From contig NW_003546365.1 of the NCBI RefSeq assembly GCF_000090795.2, positions 137,935 to 201,934 on the forward strand: DNA of 64,000 bases. The letters run 5' to 3'. This DNA is from Amphimedon queenslandica. Taxonomy: Eukaryota > Porifera > Demospongiae > Haplosclerida > Niphatidae. The notes beneath the pieces are model-generated. The model saw only the letters and a program-made list of their open reading frames with translations, was not told the origin of the DNA and did no database searches. Of this stretch, positions 29,486 through 41,503 are shown piece after piece. A program made the translations under genes and the position numbers. Numbering within the stretch: the first letter of the stretch is position 1; each line of letters begins with the position of its first letter.

Positions 29486-32015
29486 ATGGCTGGCTCTTTA
29501 TGGATCATAGCTGGCTCGGTTCTGCTTTTATTAATGTCTTCATTTGCTGTCGGACAAGAGGGACAGGTGAGGCTGTAATTAGCGCTACATGAGCAGTGAG
29601 CTCACTCTTGTGTAGTAAATGGAGGAATCACTAAGATTAGCTAAGCATGCCTGTATAGTAGATAGATAATTGTGATTAATGAGTAATTGAGTGTATCAAA
29701 AGAGAGAGTGCATTATACGCCAAGGACTCCCTGTTTCATATTTCACAGTTTATCTTGTTTTCTATGATTAAATCTCACATGATAGTCGTAATATTAATGA
29801 ATTACTGTGAATACAGTCATTACAAAGTACACACTAGCCAGCATAATAAAGTATAAAGCTGCCATACAAATCAAAATGTGTGTTGGCTATTGCATGTACA
29901 TTGTATGTCCTTAAGAGTATGATTGTTATTAATGGAAGTATGGTCTATTGTTTGGATGAATAATGGTGAGTGAGTGTATTTGTGTGCCTTGCCCACTATA
30001 TAAAGTCAAAGCATGTGAAAATCCTCCCCTGTCGGTCACAACATTATCCATACTCACAATCAACACTCACTCTCTCTCTCCTTATTTGTTTATAGGATCA
30101 GAGGCTGCTAATAAGCGATGATGATGAAGGTATGTTGCACTACTTTAGATCATTAGGGATGGATGCATGACGTCCTTGTAACTAGTTTGTTTGTGAATTC
30201 CTCAACCATTGAATCTTAAATTCATTTCCTTTGAATAGCCTATACATTATTGTTACTCTTACATGCTTGTGATGTGAATAGTATATGCTATTAGTTGTAG
30301 TATGTTGCATTTGAAGTGGATTCCAATTGAATTAGTCATAGTTATATTCTCATGACAAGCATGCAGGCCAGGTTATATACATCACCTCTTAAATATTCAC
30401 CAATCAGCAATATCCGATGTTAATGAACATATCTTTTTTATTTCAAACAGTTCCACAGAATCCCCTCAGTCTGATATTTGTTAAAGAATCCTCTGAGCTC
30501 ACCATTAGATTTGGTCTCTCCTTCCTTGAGGAGCTGAGGCTTCTAAAGGATTCCTGCATGAGTCGTGCTGCCCAAATGGAAGGAAACTTTAAAGACGCAT
30601 TGATTCAATTGAGAGAGTACCAGTACCAGACCGAAGAGATACTAGAGTCATCCGGAATGAGTACTGGAATGAGTGAAGAACAGAAACAGTATCTGAGAGA
30701 AAGACTCAACAACTCTTTGAATGAGCTACTGGACCAGCAGGATAAAGCAAGAAAGGCTCTTACAAATAACTGCAGCAGAGAGTACCAGAGAATAATAAAT
30801 GAAAGGATGAGGTCTGTCTTAGGCTATGCTAACTCCATGCTGTTGGACGGAGGAGTGGAAACATACAATCAGCTATTGAATGGGATCAGGGCGTATGGAC
30901 ATGAGCTACAGACTGCACTGAGCGATTGCATTGACCTGTACACGCCTTACTTTAGGAGGCATAATAATATGAGAGGAGGAACCACGGACACACTGTGCAT
31001 GATCACTGAAGTACAGACACTAATTGAATTCATTAGAAACTTCCTAATACGAGCCAATGAATTACTAGACACTGGCAATAACAGCAACAGTGTCTCTCCT
31101 ACACTGACAGATATTCAACATGAGTCTACTCTCTCTCCGTCTCCCACTCCAACAGGTATTGTATTTCATGTATCAGTAATAGCTATTTAATTCTATTACT
31201 TATAATTTGATATTAATCTTAATTTGATGATACAAATATGTATTGACTGTCATTTTTTCTCAATAGATAATAATAATAATAATAATAATCATCATCATCA
31301 CGGGCACCACGGAAACCATCACCACGGTCACCATCACCACGGTCACCATCACCACGGTAATCATCATCACGGTAACAAGCACAACGAAAGTGATCACCAC
31401 GGCGATCATCACCATGGAAACAGTCATCATCACCACCACCATCATGGCGGACATCATCATGGTGGACATCACCATGGTGACAATCACCACGGCAACAATC
31501 ATACTATTGGTCAGCTCCACCCTACCCCCAGTACCCATTCAAGACCAAATCCTACTAATGTACACCACAGACCAAGCTCGTCTGATCTGCCCCGCCCACA
31601 CCAGCCATCCAACAAGCCACACCCACACCAGCCGTCCAATAAACCATACTCACACCAGCCATCCAACAAGCCACACTCACAGGAGGAGTCTCACAGGCCC
31701 CACCCTACAGCTCATATTAATGTCATTGTTCAGGTTGAGCCAAGTGCTACTAGGACTATCATTGTTGATCCAACAGAGCAAGGATTGAGTGATCATCATG
31801 ATCTACCAACTATACTGATATATGCTGGAGTCCTCTCTGGTCTCTTCATAGTCTCTGTACTAATAATTGGAGGAGCTTTGCTCTGTGTACGCTATCATGG
31901 GAACAAGAGGAAAAGTGGCTGGAAGCATCTCTCAGAAGAAGAGAAAGTGTCTCAAATGAAATCCTCAGGATACGTTAATCCGACTTACAAGTTCTTTGAT
32001 CAAGTTACTCAGTAA
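29486..32015 (+). CDS. APP-family type I membrane protein with histidine-rich ectodomain
   Basis: Four exons (29486-29566, 30096-30129, 30451-31155, 31267-32015) total 1569 nt, 522 residues, all in phase. A signal peptide (MAGSLWIIAGSVLLLLMSS) leads to a short acidic exon. Next is a ~230-residue helical region resembling the APP E2 domain: EYQRIINERMRSVLGYA (APP RVEAMLNDRRRLALENY) and YNQLLNGIRAYGHELQTAL (APP FNMLKKYVRAEQKDRQHTL). Then come about 75 residues of HHHG-type repeats, a Pro/His/Ser stalk with repeated HQPSNKP, one transmembrane helix (LIYAGVLSGLFIVSVLIIGG) and a 45-residue tail ending GYVNPTYKFFDQVTQ (human GYENPTYKFFEQMQN). The NPTY sorting and PTB-binding motif is intact. The E1 (growth-factor-like and copper) domain, the Kunitz domain and the VTPEER threonine site are not seen. 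An unseen E1 exon in the introns cannot be excluded. Confidence 0.82.
31285..31500 (+). repeat. Coding histidine/glycine tandem repeats
   Basis: Degenerate tandem codon repeats of the type CAC-CAC-GG(T/C)-(C/A)A(C/T) encode runs of HHHG, HHGN and HHGD. Mixed CAT/CAC use shows the His content is kept despite synonymous drift, which points to selection on the protein rather than a fresh expansion. Open frames on the other strand here are by-products of the repeat. Confidence 0.85.
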
Positions 32016-32217
32016 ATGTACTGCTATTATCATTATTGTTATTATTATTATAATATTATTATTATTATTGATTATTATTACTGTTAATTGTCTATATATA
32101 ATCAGTTGAGGACTTGTTTAATATTATTGCTATTGATCTGTTGATCATTATGACTTGATATTTTGCATTAATTTTAATCATTCAATTGGGAGGAGATAAA
32201 TTTTATTTCACATAAAA

Positions 32218-32368
32218 ATGGAAGGTGGAAGTCGAGGTGGAAGTGTACCATTATTGTTATTGTTCCTGCTCTCTTTCTCTTGTCTCTGCTCTTGTACTCC
32301 AGTCTGGGATGACAATGGCTACCTTGTATTTTGTCCATGCATGGGTTAGACACGCTACCTATGTGTCT

Positions 32369-32402
<34 letters not shown>

Positions 32403-33006
32403 CAGGTAGGTTTGGTAACCAAGCTGCTCATTACTTAGGAGCAATGGCTTTTGCTAAAGATATCAACAGGACACTAGTACTCCCGCCATGGAGAACATAT
32501 GTACGTCAGGTACACTCACTACTAGATAGTATAGCCCATAGTTTATTTGTTGGGAGTGTGAACATGTATGGGGGTGGAAATATTTGCTTGTTTGAATTTT
32601 GAAGTGGAAAATTGTTGGCACAGCTGGCAGTCTGGCACCTACACTGGTTAACAAAAAATTAATTTTTTAGCAGAAAATTGCAAAATAATGTATATATCCT
32701 GCAATTATTTACAAATAATCTAATAGTAGCACCATTTTTGATAGAGAAATGTTCCATTTGAAGAGTGGTTCAGACCAGAAGCAGTGACACTGTACCATAG
32801 AGCTATCACAATGGCTGAATTTATGACTCACTTTGGAGATAAATGGACGGAAAGAATTGGCTATTGTTATAAGCCGTACAATCCTGACGCGGCAAAGGAC
32901 TGTCAAATGAAAAATGGGAATCCTTTTGGACCTTTTTGGAATGAACTCGGAGTCAATTTTACAAAGTATAATATTAATAGCTCCACCCTTTAACTATTAT
33001 TATTAC

Positions 33007-33089
<83 letters not shown>

Positions 33090-33429
33090 GGTCAGAAATT
33101 ATAACACTATCGTATGATACATCACATCCTCAGATTAAACAACAATGGCTTGAGAGGTTAGTTGTTATTGTTTATTGTTGTTGTTTACTGTTGTTGTTTG
33201 TTGTTGTTGTTTACAGGTATCCAAGCAGTGAGCATCCAGTCATAGCAATGAAAGGAGCTCCTGCTTCATTTCCAATGAAGAAACACCACAGGAGATTACA
33301 GAGGTACCTTGTATGGAGTGAGTACATAGCTAGCAGAGGAAACGAGTTTATTAACAACACCATGAAGAATTCAAAATACATTGGGATACACTTAAGAATG
33401 GGATCAGACTGGGTACAAGATAAAGTTTA

Positions 33430-33462
<33 letters not shown>

Positions 33463-33980
33463 AATTAGTTTTTATTTCTTTTATTTTTACTCTTTTTACA
33501 GCAAATTGCTTGCTCACGTGGTAAAGGTGTTCGATCATTCTTTGAATCGCTACAGTGTTTGGAAGAAGAGCCAGAAGAAGTGACTGTTGATGACAGTATA
33601 TGCATACCAAAGATGGAGGATATCATAGCTGACATTAAATATGTACTAAGTATAACTACTGATGTAAAATCTATTTATATAGCAACTGATGTCCAACATA
33701 GTAATATACTAAAGGACTTTAATACTCAATTAGGTCAAGGGGTTAGTTATTAGTGGTATTATTATTATGAATGTATTACTTGTATTATTTATAGGTTAAA
33801 ATATATTCATTGAATCAAGATCTGCCTCAGTTGGACTTATATCTATTAGGAAGGAGTGATTATTTCATTGGTAACTGTGTGTCATCATTCACTGCCTTTG
33901 TTAAGAGAGAGAGGGACGTTGCTGGACTCCACAGCAGCTTTTGGGGACGCATAAGAACACAATTAAAGGATGAACTATGA
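32218..33980 (+). CDS. POFUT1: GDP-fucose protein O-fucosyltransferase 1
   Basis: Seven exons: 32218-32344, about 32406-32508, 32745-32964, 33091-33156, 33217-33411, 33502-33740 and 33795-33980. The enzyme adds O-fucose to EGF repeats (for example of Notch) in the ER. After a signal peptide the mature start is [20 protein letters not shown] (human AGYLLYCPCMGRFGNQAD). Further blocks: [63 protein letters not shown] with the GDP-fucose-binding HLRx[18 protein letters not shown]; and [20 protein letters not shown]. The C-terminus is LKDEL, a canonical KDEL retrieval signal where human has RDEF. Introns include long ATT microsatellites (33001-33090). Confidence 0.95.
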
Positions 33981-34087
33981 CCATTAATTTTGCATTGTTT
34001 TTAGCAATAATTATTTTTATTTTACCACCCACGCATACTGATTACTGATTATTGACAAGCCACACCCATTTACATGTGAGTAATAAA

Positions 34088-34791
34088 ATGGCGTCTTTCA
34101 TAGAACTGGCGGGCTCCTCTTTCTCAAATCACGAGTTTCAATGGAGGGACCTTCAGATACAGCGAGCGCCGAGGTCACATACAGGGACTGGCGGGGGAGG
34201 GGAGGCCAGGAGAAGTGGTCCATCTGGAGGAGCCTTTCACTACAAAGATGATGGGACTATGGCCACTAGAAACAGATCCATTGCCTGGTAATCATTAGAT
34301 CTATTATTATAATAGTTGCTATTATTTTTACCGTACAAGATGATTTATTGGCAAGAGTAATATTTGGTGAATTTGTGATTATTTGCGAATTTTATATTGG
34401 CAATTTTGTGCCACGTGCCATTGAGCATGCTCAGATTGAAAGAGAGTGGCAGATTTTATATTGGTGATTTCTTCACAGTGTCATTACTTGCAATGTGTAA
34501 TTTAAGTTGACTATGTACATTTTTCTTATTTGAAAAAAACTACCTGAGCCTGCAGTATCACTTTGATCTGTTTCTATAGGAGACTATTAGAGAAATCAAT
34601 TGAACTGATCGAGATATCGTTGGATATGAATTTGACTGGTAACGCTCTGAGACTCCACCTCCCTCCATCCAGCTGTCCAGGGACTTCACTATCGATCAAT
34701 GAATTAGCAAATAACATCATAATCCTATTCAGTGACACTAGCACTGTCTATAGACTGATACTGCCTCATCCTGTTGAAATATTTAAAGCAA

Positions 34792-34850
<59 letters not shown>

Positions 34851-34852
34851 CA

Positions 34853-34889
<37 letters not shown>

Positions 34890-34891
34890 TA

Positions 34892-34926
<35 letters not shown>

Positions 34927-37900
34927 CAAAGTACAATAGCTAGAAATAAAACAGGTTGAAATGCATACACTTAGATGTAGAAAAATATGAAATTTAAGAA
35001 TGAAAGAAAAGCCTCCTAAACTCCCTCCTAACAAACTACAACATCCATTGTACTACCTACACGCTCTTGTAATAATGAATATGATTATAGGGGCAACCCA
35101 CGATAGACTTTTCAAAATGCTTGCTTTATAAAGGCAGATTCACAGCCTTTGAACAGGAGAAAGATGACTTTTCTTACTTCAATTGTTGATCTAACCAATT
35201 TTTGGGTTGGGTGAGTAGTTAGGAGTTTAGTAATTAAATATTAATAATTAAATATTAAATAAGGGCCTACTATAATTGCGTATAATCATTGTTAGATCTA
35301 GAAATAAATTTTAGGAGACCAATCCAACTAAAAATGGGAGAATTCAGGGGTAGACACTGGAGGCTATAAAAGTCTCCTAAACTCCCTCTAGATCAAACAG
35401 CCAGTACACAATGATACATTGTTCTTGTAATAACTAATGAATATGATTATAGGGGCAACCCATGATAGACTTTTCAAAATACTTGCTTTATAAAGACAGA
35501 TTAAGTATGGAAGTGACAATATCAAGTGATATATTGAACAGCTCAAACCAATTTTTGGGTGGGTGAGTAGTTAGGAGTTCTCCTAACGAAAACCCTCTCG
35601 TAAATAATAATTAAATATTAATAACATAAATGTGATAATTTGCACTATCGTACAAATTGTATTAATTAATTAATTTATTTTATTTGTTTATTTATTTAGA
35701 ATCCGAAGCTGTTATCAGTTGGTAAGGGACTCCCCCCTTCAGTTCTCCTCTTTGCTGATCAGATGAGTTTCCATGGCAACAATTCTGTACCGATACTCTC
35801 CGGATCCTATACTTTCCATTCCTCCTTATCCTGTTCCTGGGTCAACAATGTGGGCGTGGCTTCGTTTGTGTTAGGCTCCTCCCACTCGAGAGCGTTACAA
35901 TGCATTCAATTACCAGCACCTGGAACAGGTAGCGAAAATAATATAATTATTATTTTATTTATTTATTTATCCCAGGTAAGAATGTTGATATTGGTATACC
36001 ATTGAGGTTTCAATTGGATCAAAGTAACGTAATGAATAAATTGTGGAATATCATACCAACCAGCTTAAAGTAATCAATATTAATTGTTATTATTATTATT
36101 ATTATTGCTTTTTGTGTAGGGGTTCCGGTGATATTGAGCAGACCCCCGTGGCCATTGAATCACACCTGTTTGGTGGAGAGATGATAATAATCTCTGTTTA
36201 TAATAATCTGTCATTGAAACTATGGTCAATACAGGTACTGTTATAATAATAGAATAATTTTAAAAATAATAATAATTGTATTTTTAGGAGAAGTATTGTG
36301 TTTTGGAGCATAGCTTGAATGACTATTTTGAAAATGAGGAGAGATCAGGTTTAATTGTATTAATAAACATTAATAACTACTCGCCCCTCCCTCTAGTTAA
36401 TGAAGTTTTATTAAAGAAATCTCATGAATATTCAAATGAGTCTCTGAGATTTGCCGTCTGCCCCAATCTATACATGAAATCTAAAGTTAGTAGTGGGCGG
36501 GGTAGTATGGGCGGAGCTTACATGTTATTCATTATTAGATACTAGTATTTGATTTATTATTAATTGAAAGTCAATTAATATTGCAAGAATATTGGAGCCA
36601 CACGCTCGTACAGGTATATAGTTAATATAAGCCGCACCTTTGTTGTTGTTATTATTATTATTATTATTGTTAGGTGGAGCCGTTAATTGACGTGTCATTA
36701 ATTAATGAGTACATGTTTGTATTAACTAGTAAAGAAGGAGGAGGAGGTGCTAATCATATTTATTATACATCATTGTAAGCTTATGTGTATCATGGAGAAT
36801 TCTTTCCTTTTTATTTTTGATGAAATTTGGCCAAAATCCCTGTATAGGGCCCTACTTTTGCTCAATTTTTGAGTAACTTTAAAAATTTGTAAAAAATCCA
36901 AACTTGATCGGAATCAGTTTAAACTTTCTACACAAAGTAATTGTGTACTCTCTCCTCTCTCTCTCCGTAGTGCTTCTAACACGGATTGTAACAATGATGT
37001 CATTATGATGTCACTCCCTTCTAATGATGCTACTTTACCAGGTCATAAAACCATAGCTGTAAGTTATACATATAATTCTAAAACTATTATCTATTTATTT
37101 ATTTATTTTATTTATTTACTATCATTGTCTCTTTGTTGTGTTAATATTACAGGAAGGTTATCTTGATGTTATGTTCACTCCTGGTCACATATCCACTGAA
37201 TCCATTGCTAAAGGATTAACAGTAAGGATCAGTTCACATTGTACAGTGTTTGTCAATCCTTTCTTGTGTAGCTTTGTGGCTGTAAAGTGTCTAAAGACGT
37301 TAGTTTGAAGCAACAAGTCATTAATCAGATGGAGAGAGAAGTGATTATTATTTATTAATTTTATTTATTTATTTATTTATTTTAGATCAAGTCTGTAGTT
37401 GGTTTAGGCTCTTTGTCAGAGTTGGAATATAATAATATTATCAGTAAAGTTTGGACTAAATTCTACCATCATATAATACAATATGAACAGGTAAATGTAC
37501 ATGTACATGTATGTATTATACTTCATTGATATTATTATTATTATTATTATTCTGTAGCTAGTTCAATGTGGTGTTAGTATAACAATAGATTCTTCTCGTG
37601 GTGCTGTTACTTTAGTGAAAAATGGAACAATTTCATTCCTATATTCTCATTCCCATACTCCTAGTTTCATTCTCAGTGCTCCTCATTCTCATTTGTTGGA
37701 ATGCAACGATGACATCATCACTCTTGATCTTTCCATGCTGCTCCACTGTATCTCATTAGTTCATTATCAGGTGGGTGGGTCAGTGGGTGTGGCTACCCAG
37801 TATTCTTATTATTAGATACCCGAGGAAGTCTTTCAATCTTTTGTGAGGGATTTACGTTACCATGGCGACCCGCATGATTTAGCAAAACAAATTGTGGACG

Positions 37901-40900
37901 CACTAACAAAACAGTAATTAATTTATAATTAATTAATTATTTATTAATTTTAGGAGTGCTGTTTCTGATGTAGAGTTTTTGTTATCACTGCGTCAGATGT
38001 AAGTCACAATAATTAGCTCGTAAAGGGTTAAAAATACTGCAAAATAGATTCGGCTCAATATCAGACGTGTCCTCACTATTGGCCCAAATACAGGAATTAT
38101 TGACGATATTTAACGAGGAGGCAGAGCAAGGGGAGGAGCCTGAGGACCCCCTGAGTATTGATGGTGCTAATACTAGCTCTTATTTTATTAAACTGATCAG
38201 CAGCGGAGTCAGGGAACTCTCCTACAGGAGGATCAGATCTTTGTTCGATCTTTTATTATTTTTTGAATTATTTGAGCAATCGGCTTTAGTTGATATTGTA
38301 AGTCTAATACATGTACATGTACATGCACATTCCTTGTGTTAAGTGAATTTTAATATTTTTTCTCCTTTTTTTTTTCATTAGGATGTGGGTATCGTTATTG
38401 ATGAATTAATTAAACTCATTAATATTCATCATGTCATTTATTGGCTGGCGACAACTGAGGCCACACCCGTCGATGGACTAATGTAATGAAAATTAATTGA
38501 TGATTTATTAATTAATATTAATTAATTATAGGTCAATGAATATTAATGATTTCAGTGTCAGTAAAGCTAATAATGTAAAGCTGGACTGTGACCTGTTGGA
38601 GCTTTATCTCTCGTCATCTCCAAATGTTATATCCGCCATTTTGAATGATATTGAAGACCACACCCACTGGAAGCATATGCTACCATCATTACTAGAGAGT
38701 TTGATCAAGAAAATGTAAATAAATAATTTAATTAATTAATTTTGTTTATTTATTTATTTATTAGTTGGCCTGAAAGCAGCTGCATTCTGTTATATGAGTG
38801 CTTATTAAATAATTGCCAATACAGCTCAGTTGAAGTAATTAATAATAATAATTATGTAATTAATAATATTCTTTTTTTCTCCTTTTATAAGGACCTGAAT
38901 ACATATTGTACAGATTACAATACTAACAAATATGGCGTACTATTCCTAAGAGGTTGCTCATTAGTCCTCAATGGCTCTGTTGACAAAGGAGTTGAGTATT
39001 TAACTGAGGCTTATGATGGATACTATACTGATGGGTACTTGATTAGACTCTTCACGAGGGAAGAGGAACATGAAAATGGAGAGATTTATTGGCTCAAGCT
39101 GTTGAGGTTTTTGGAAGGAGTTGATAGCTCTGCTGGCGTGATACAATTATTAACTGACGGACTAACTGTTTTAAGAACTAAAAGTAACATCACAGTAAGT
39201 TATTAATTAATGTTATTATATTAATATTAATTATTATTATTTTATTTGTTATTATTATTATTAGGCGACACTGTGGTCTAATTTATTTAAGCACTCGTTG
39301 CTGATGAAGGATTATGATATTTCTTATGATGCCATGATGAACAATAATGACGACATGAGGTTAATATCCTGTACTATAGCCCATGGTCTTTTGCCTAAGC
39401 AACTTCAAAAACAATCTAAAATTTTATGGTTTTGTTTTTATTTAGGAGGAGAGAGTGTTTGAGACATTTTGTTACTGTTTTGGCTGATAGTGATGAACCC
39501 TCTTTGTTGTGTAGTTATAATTTTAGTGGACTAGAAGAAGAGGTATTGATTAATTCTTATTGCTATTATTTTTTAAATTTATTTTATTTATCTAGGCTGA
39601 ATCAGTACTGGATATGATAGCTCAGTCCAGTCCAGCCATCAGCTCCATATATTATGATGTACTCTACTCCTATCACTTGTCTAGGGACAGCTTTTGTAAA
39701 GGTAACATTAATAAATATATCAAGTATCTTTATCTCCTCCCCCTCTCTCTCTCTTCCATTAGCTGCTCATAAGATGTATGAGAGATGTGTTCGTGTGGCT
39801 AGTGAGAGTGATGGAGTCCATTCTCTTCAAATTCAAAGGAATTGCGTAGTTACTGTGATATCCCTTCTCTCTCTCGTGGAACCAAAGTACCAGTGGGTTC
39901 TTAAACCTTCTGATGATAAAAGTAAACAATTTTTTGTTTGTTTTATTGTTGTTTTTGTTGTTGTTGTTGTTAGGTTCTTGTGGTGTTGTGAAACTGAAGG
40001 AATTAAAGCAGCAACATAAATTGATGACATCCAAATTATTATTAATTAAACACAAGCCTAGTTTGGAGTCGCATTTATCAAGTTAGTGAGCTCAAGCTTT
40101 TTCTTTTTGTTTGTTGTTGTTTATCATTATTTGTTTGTTTTTGTTTATTGTTTGTGTGTAGGTATTTATGTGAGTGTTGTAGAAGTCTCAAATTTATTGC
40201 ACAACTTTGGATATTTTGACGAGTCCCTCTCGCTTTGCTTGCTTCATGAGATGAGTTTAGTTCCTCTTTATCAAGCACTAACGGCTAAATGCATCTCACT
40301 GGCTAATTCAGTTTTCATCAACCGGTAACTTATGCATAATTTTAGAAATAATTAAAAATAATGAATTTTATTGCTAAATTTTTGCTTATTTACAGAAATT
40401 AAATTAAAATGCATTGATATGTACCAGTCCATGCTCAGTGATTATAATAAAAATAATTATTAATTTTTATATCACATCCTTTAATTATTTTTCCAATCAA
40501 CAGAGACGAAGCCACTCCCTCTTGGCTGTGGCTTGAGTACAACGAAACCAGCACATCAAAGTTGCAATCACGGGGCTCAAGGTGGGTGTAGTTATTTATG
40601 GGTGTGGTCTTGTATCAATTCATATCATTTTAATTTCAGTGTTGTTGATCAAGGCTGGAGTTTACTAAAACGTTATGTTGAGATGATCGAAGACAAAAAC
40701 CCAATGGGTGGAGTAAGAGGTGTGGCTATAGACAGTCCATCCCAACTGCTTGGATGTGTCATTGAGAAATTTCTACACTTGAACCACGACACACCACAAT
40801 GGCTGATATCAAAACTGAAAGTATGAACGATCAAGGTGTATTATTGATTGTTTGTCTTGTTTGTTATCTTAGGCTGTTGATGTTCGTAAGTTGGTGTTTA

Positions 40901-41356
40901 TTTTAATGTCTTACAATAAACTTGAGGAAGCCACCGAAGTGACTATTGATTACATTGATGCTGTCCTCGGCCAAGGAAAGGAAGCTTTCAATATTAAAGT
41001 AATTGATAATAAAAACAATGTACAGTGTTGGATCTAGAAATAAATTATTGGGAGATTATTATGACTAAATACAATGTATGGGACCAGATGGGACACCTTA
41101 TAGACCAAATATGGAAGATCAAAAGTCTCCTGAATCTAACAGTGACTATTAATTAATATTATTTAATTATTTTTAGGATTGTTTGCATGCTCTTGGCTCT
41201 CCCGTCTTCCTTCCTTACAACGTCATTGATCAGTTGTTGAAATTATTGGAAAAATCTCAAGAAGCTGGATCAGCTCATTCAGCTCAAATTGCTGATTCAC
41301 TCAAGCGTAAACTTGACGATTATGTTGCTACGTTGAAAAGTTTGGACGACATGTAG
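34088..41356 (+). CDS. NUP160: Nucleoporin NUP160 (Y-complex)
   Basis: Large gene of about 25-30 exons, from MASFIELAGSSFSNHEFQWR to KSLDDM and TAG at 41354-41356. NUP160 is a scaffold of the Nup107-160 Y-complex: an N-terminal beta-propeller followed by an alpha-helical stack. Matches to the vertebrate protein run along the length: FHYKDDGTMATRNRSIAW (human FYYVESGKLFSVTRNRFIHW); SLDMNLTGNALRLHL; YRLILPHPVEIFKA; SCILLYECLLNNCQYS; GVLFLRGCSLVLNGSVDKGV; AHKMYERCVRVASES; VSNLLHNFGYFDESLSLC; VIEKFLHLNHDTPQWLISKL; and the C-terminal NKLEEATEVTIDYIDAVLGQ and VFLPYNVIDQLLKLLEKSQE. Several exon edges were not fixed. Introns carry long TTA microsatellites (34791-34923) and repeat copies. Confidence 0.9.
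34975..35600 (+). repeat. Pair of direct repeats in a NUP160 intron
   Basis: About 34990-35215 and 35290-35580 share CTCCTAAACTCCCTC, TGAATATGATTATAGGGGC, AACCCA(C/T)GATAGACTTTTC, AAAATGCTTGCTTTATAAAG and CCAATTTTTGGGT(T/G)GG. A related start (GTT(A/G)GATCTAGAAATAAATT) recurs at 41034, and AACCCACAATGAACTTTTC at about 59884. This is a dispersed family of unknown type without visible coding capacity. Confidence 0.65.
36790..36945 (-). repeat. Dispersed repeat monomer, subfamily I
   Basis: One reverse-orientation monomer in a NUP160 intron: GGAGAATTC, GAAATTTGGCCAAAATCCCT, GATCGGAATCAGTTTAAACT. The central palindrome is altered (CTGTATAGGGCC). Confidence 0.65.
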
Positions 41357-41503
41357 TAGAGATGAAACAATTTGTTTTCACTGCATTCATTGACTGTTCG
41401 TGTTGATTTCTGTATAATTGTGTAATAATAATCATAAAAATAATTAATTTTGTTCTAAGCCACGCCTTCTATTAATAATAATTTTGGTGGGTTTGGTTTC
41501 AAA

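Noticed and set aside
31260-31788. Open frames overlapping the histidine-rich exon on the minus strand and in another plus frame
   Set aside because: By-products of the CAC/CAT/GGT codon repeat; the plus-strand frame joins in phase to E2-like and TM/NPTY exons.
34783-35034. Long open frames of poly-Tyr, poly-Ile or poly-Asn on both strands (also 8189-8446, 16256-16637, 63237-63653 in part)
   Set aside because: They are translations of TTA/ATT and similar microsatellites in introns, with no family resemblance outside the repeat.
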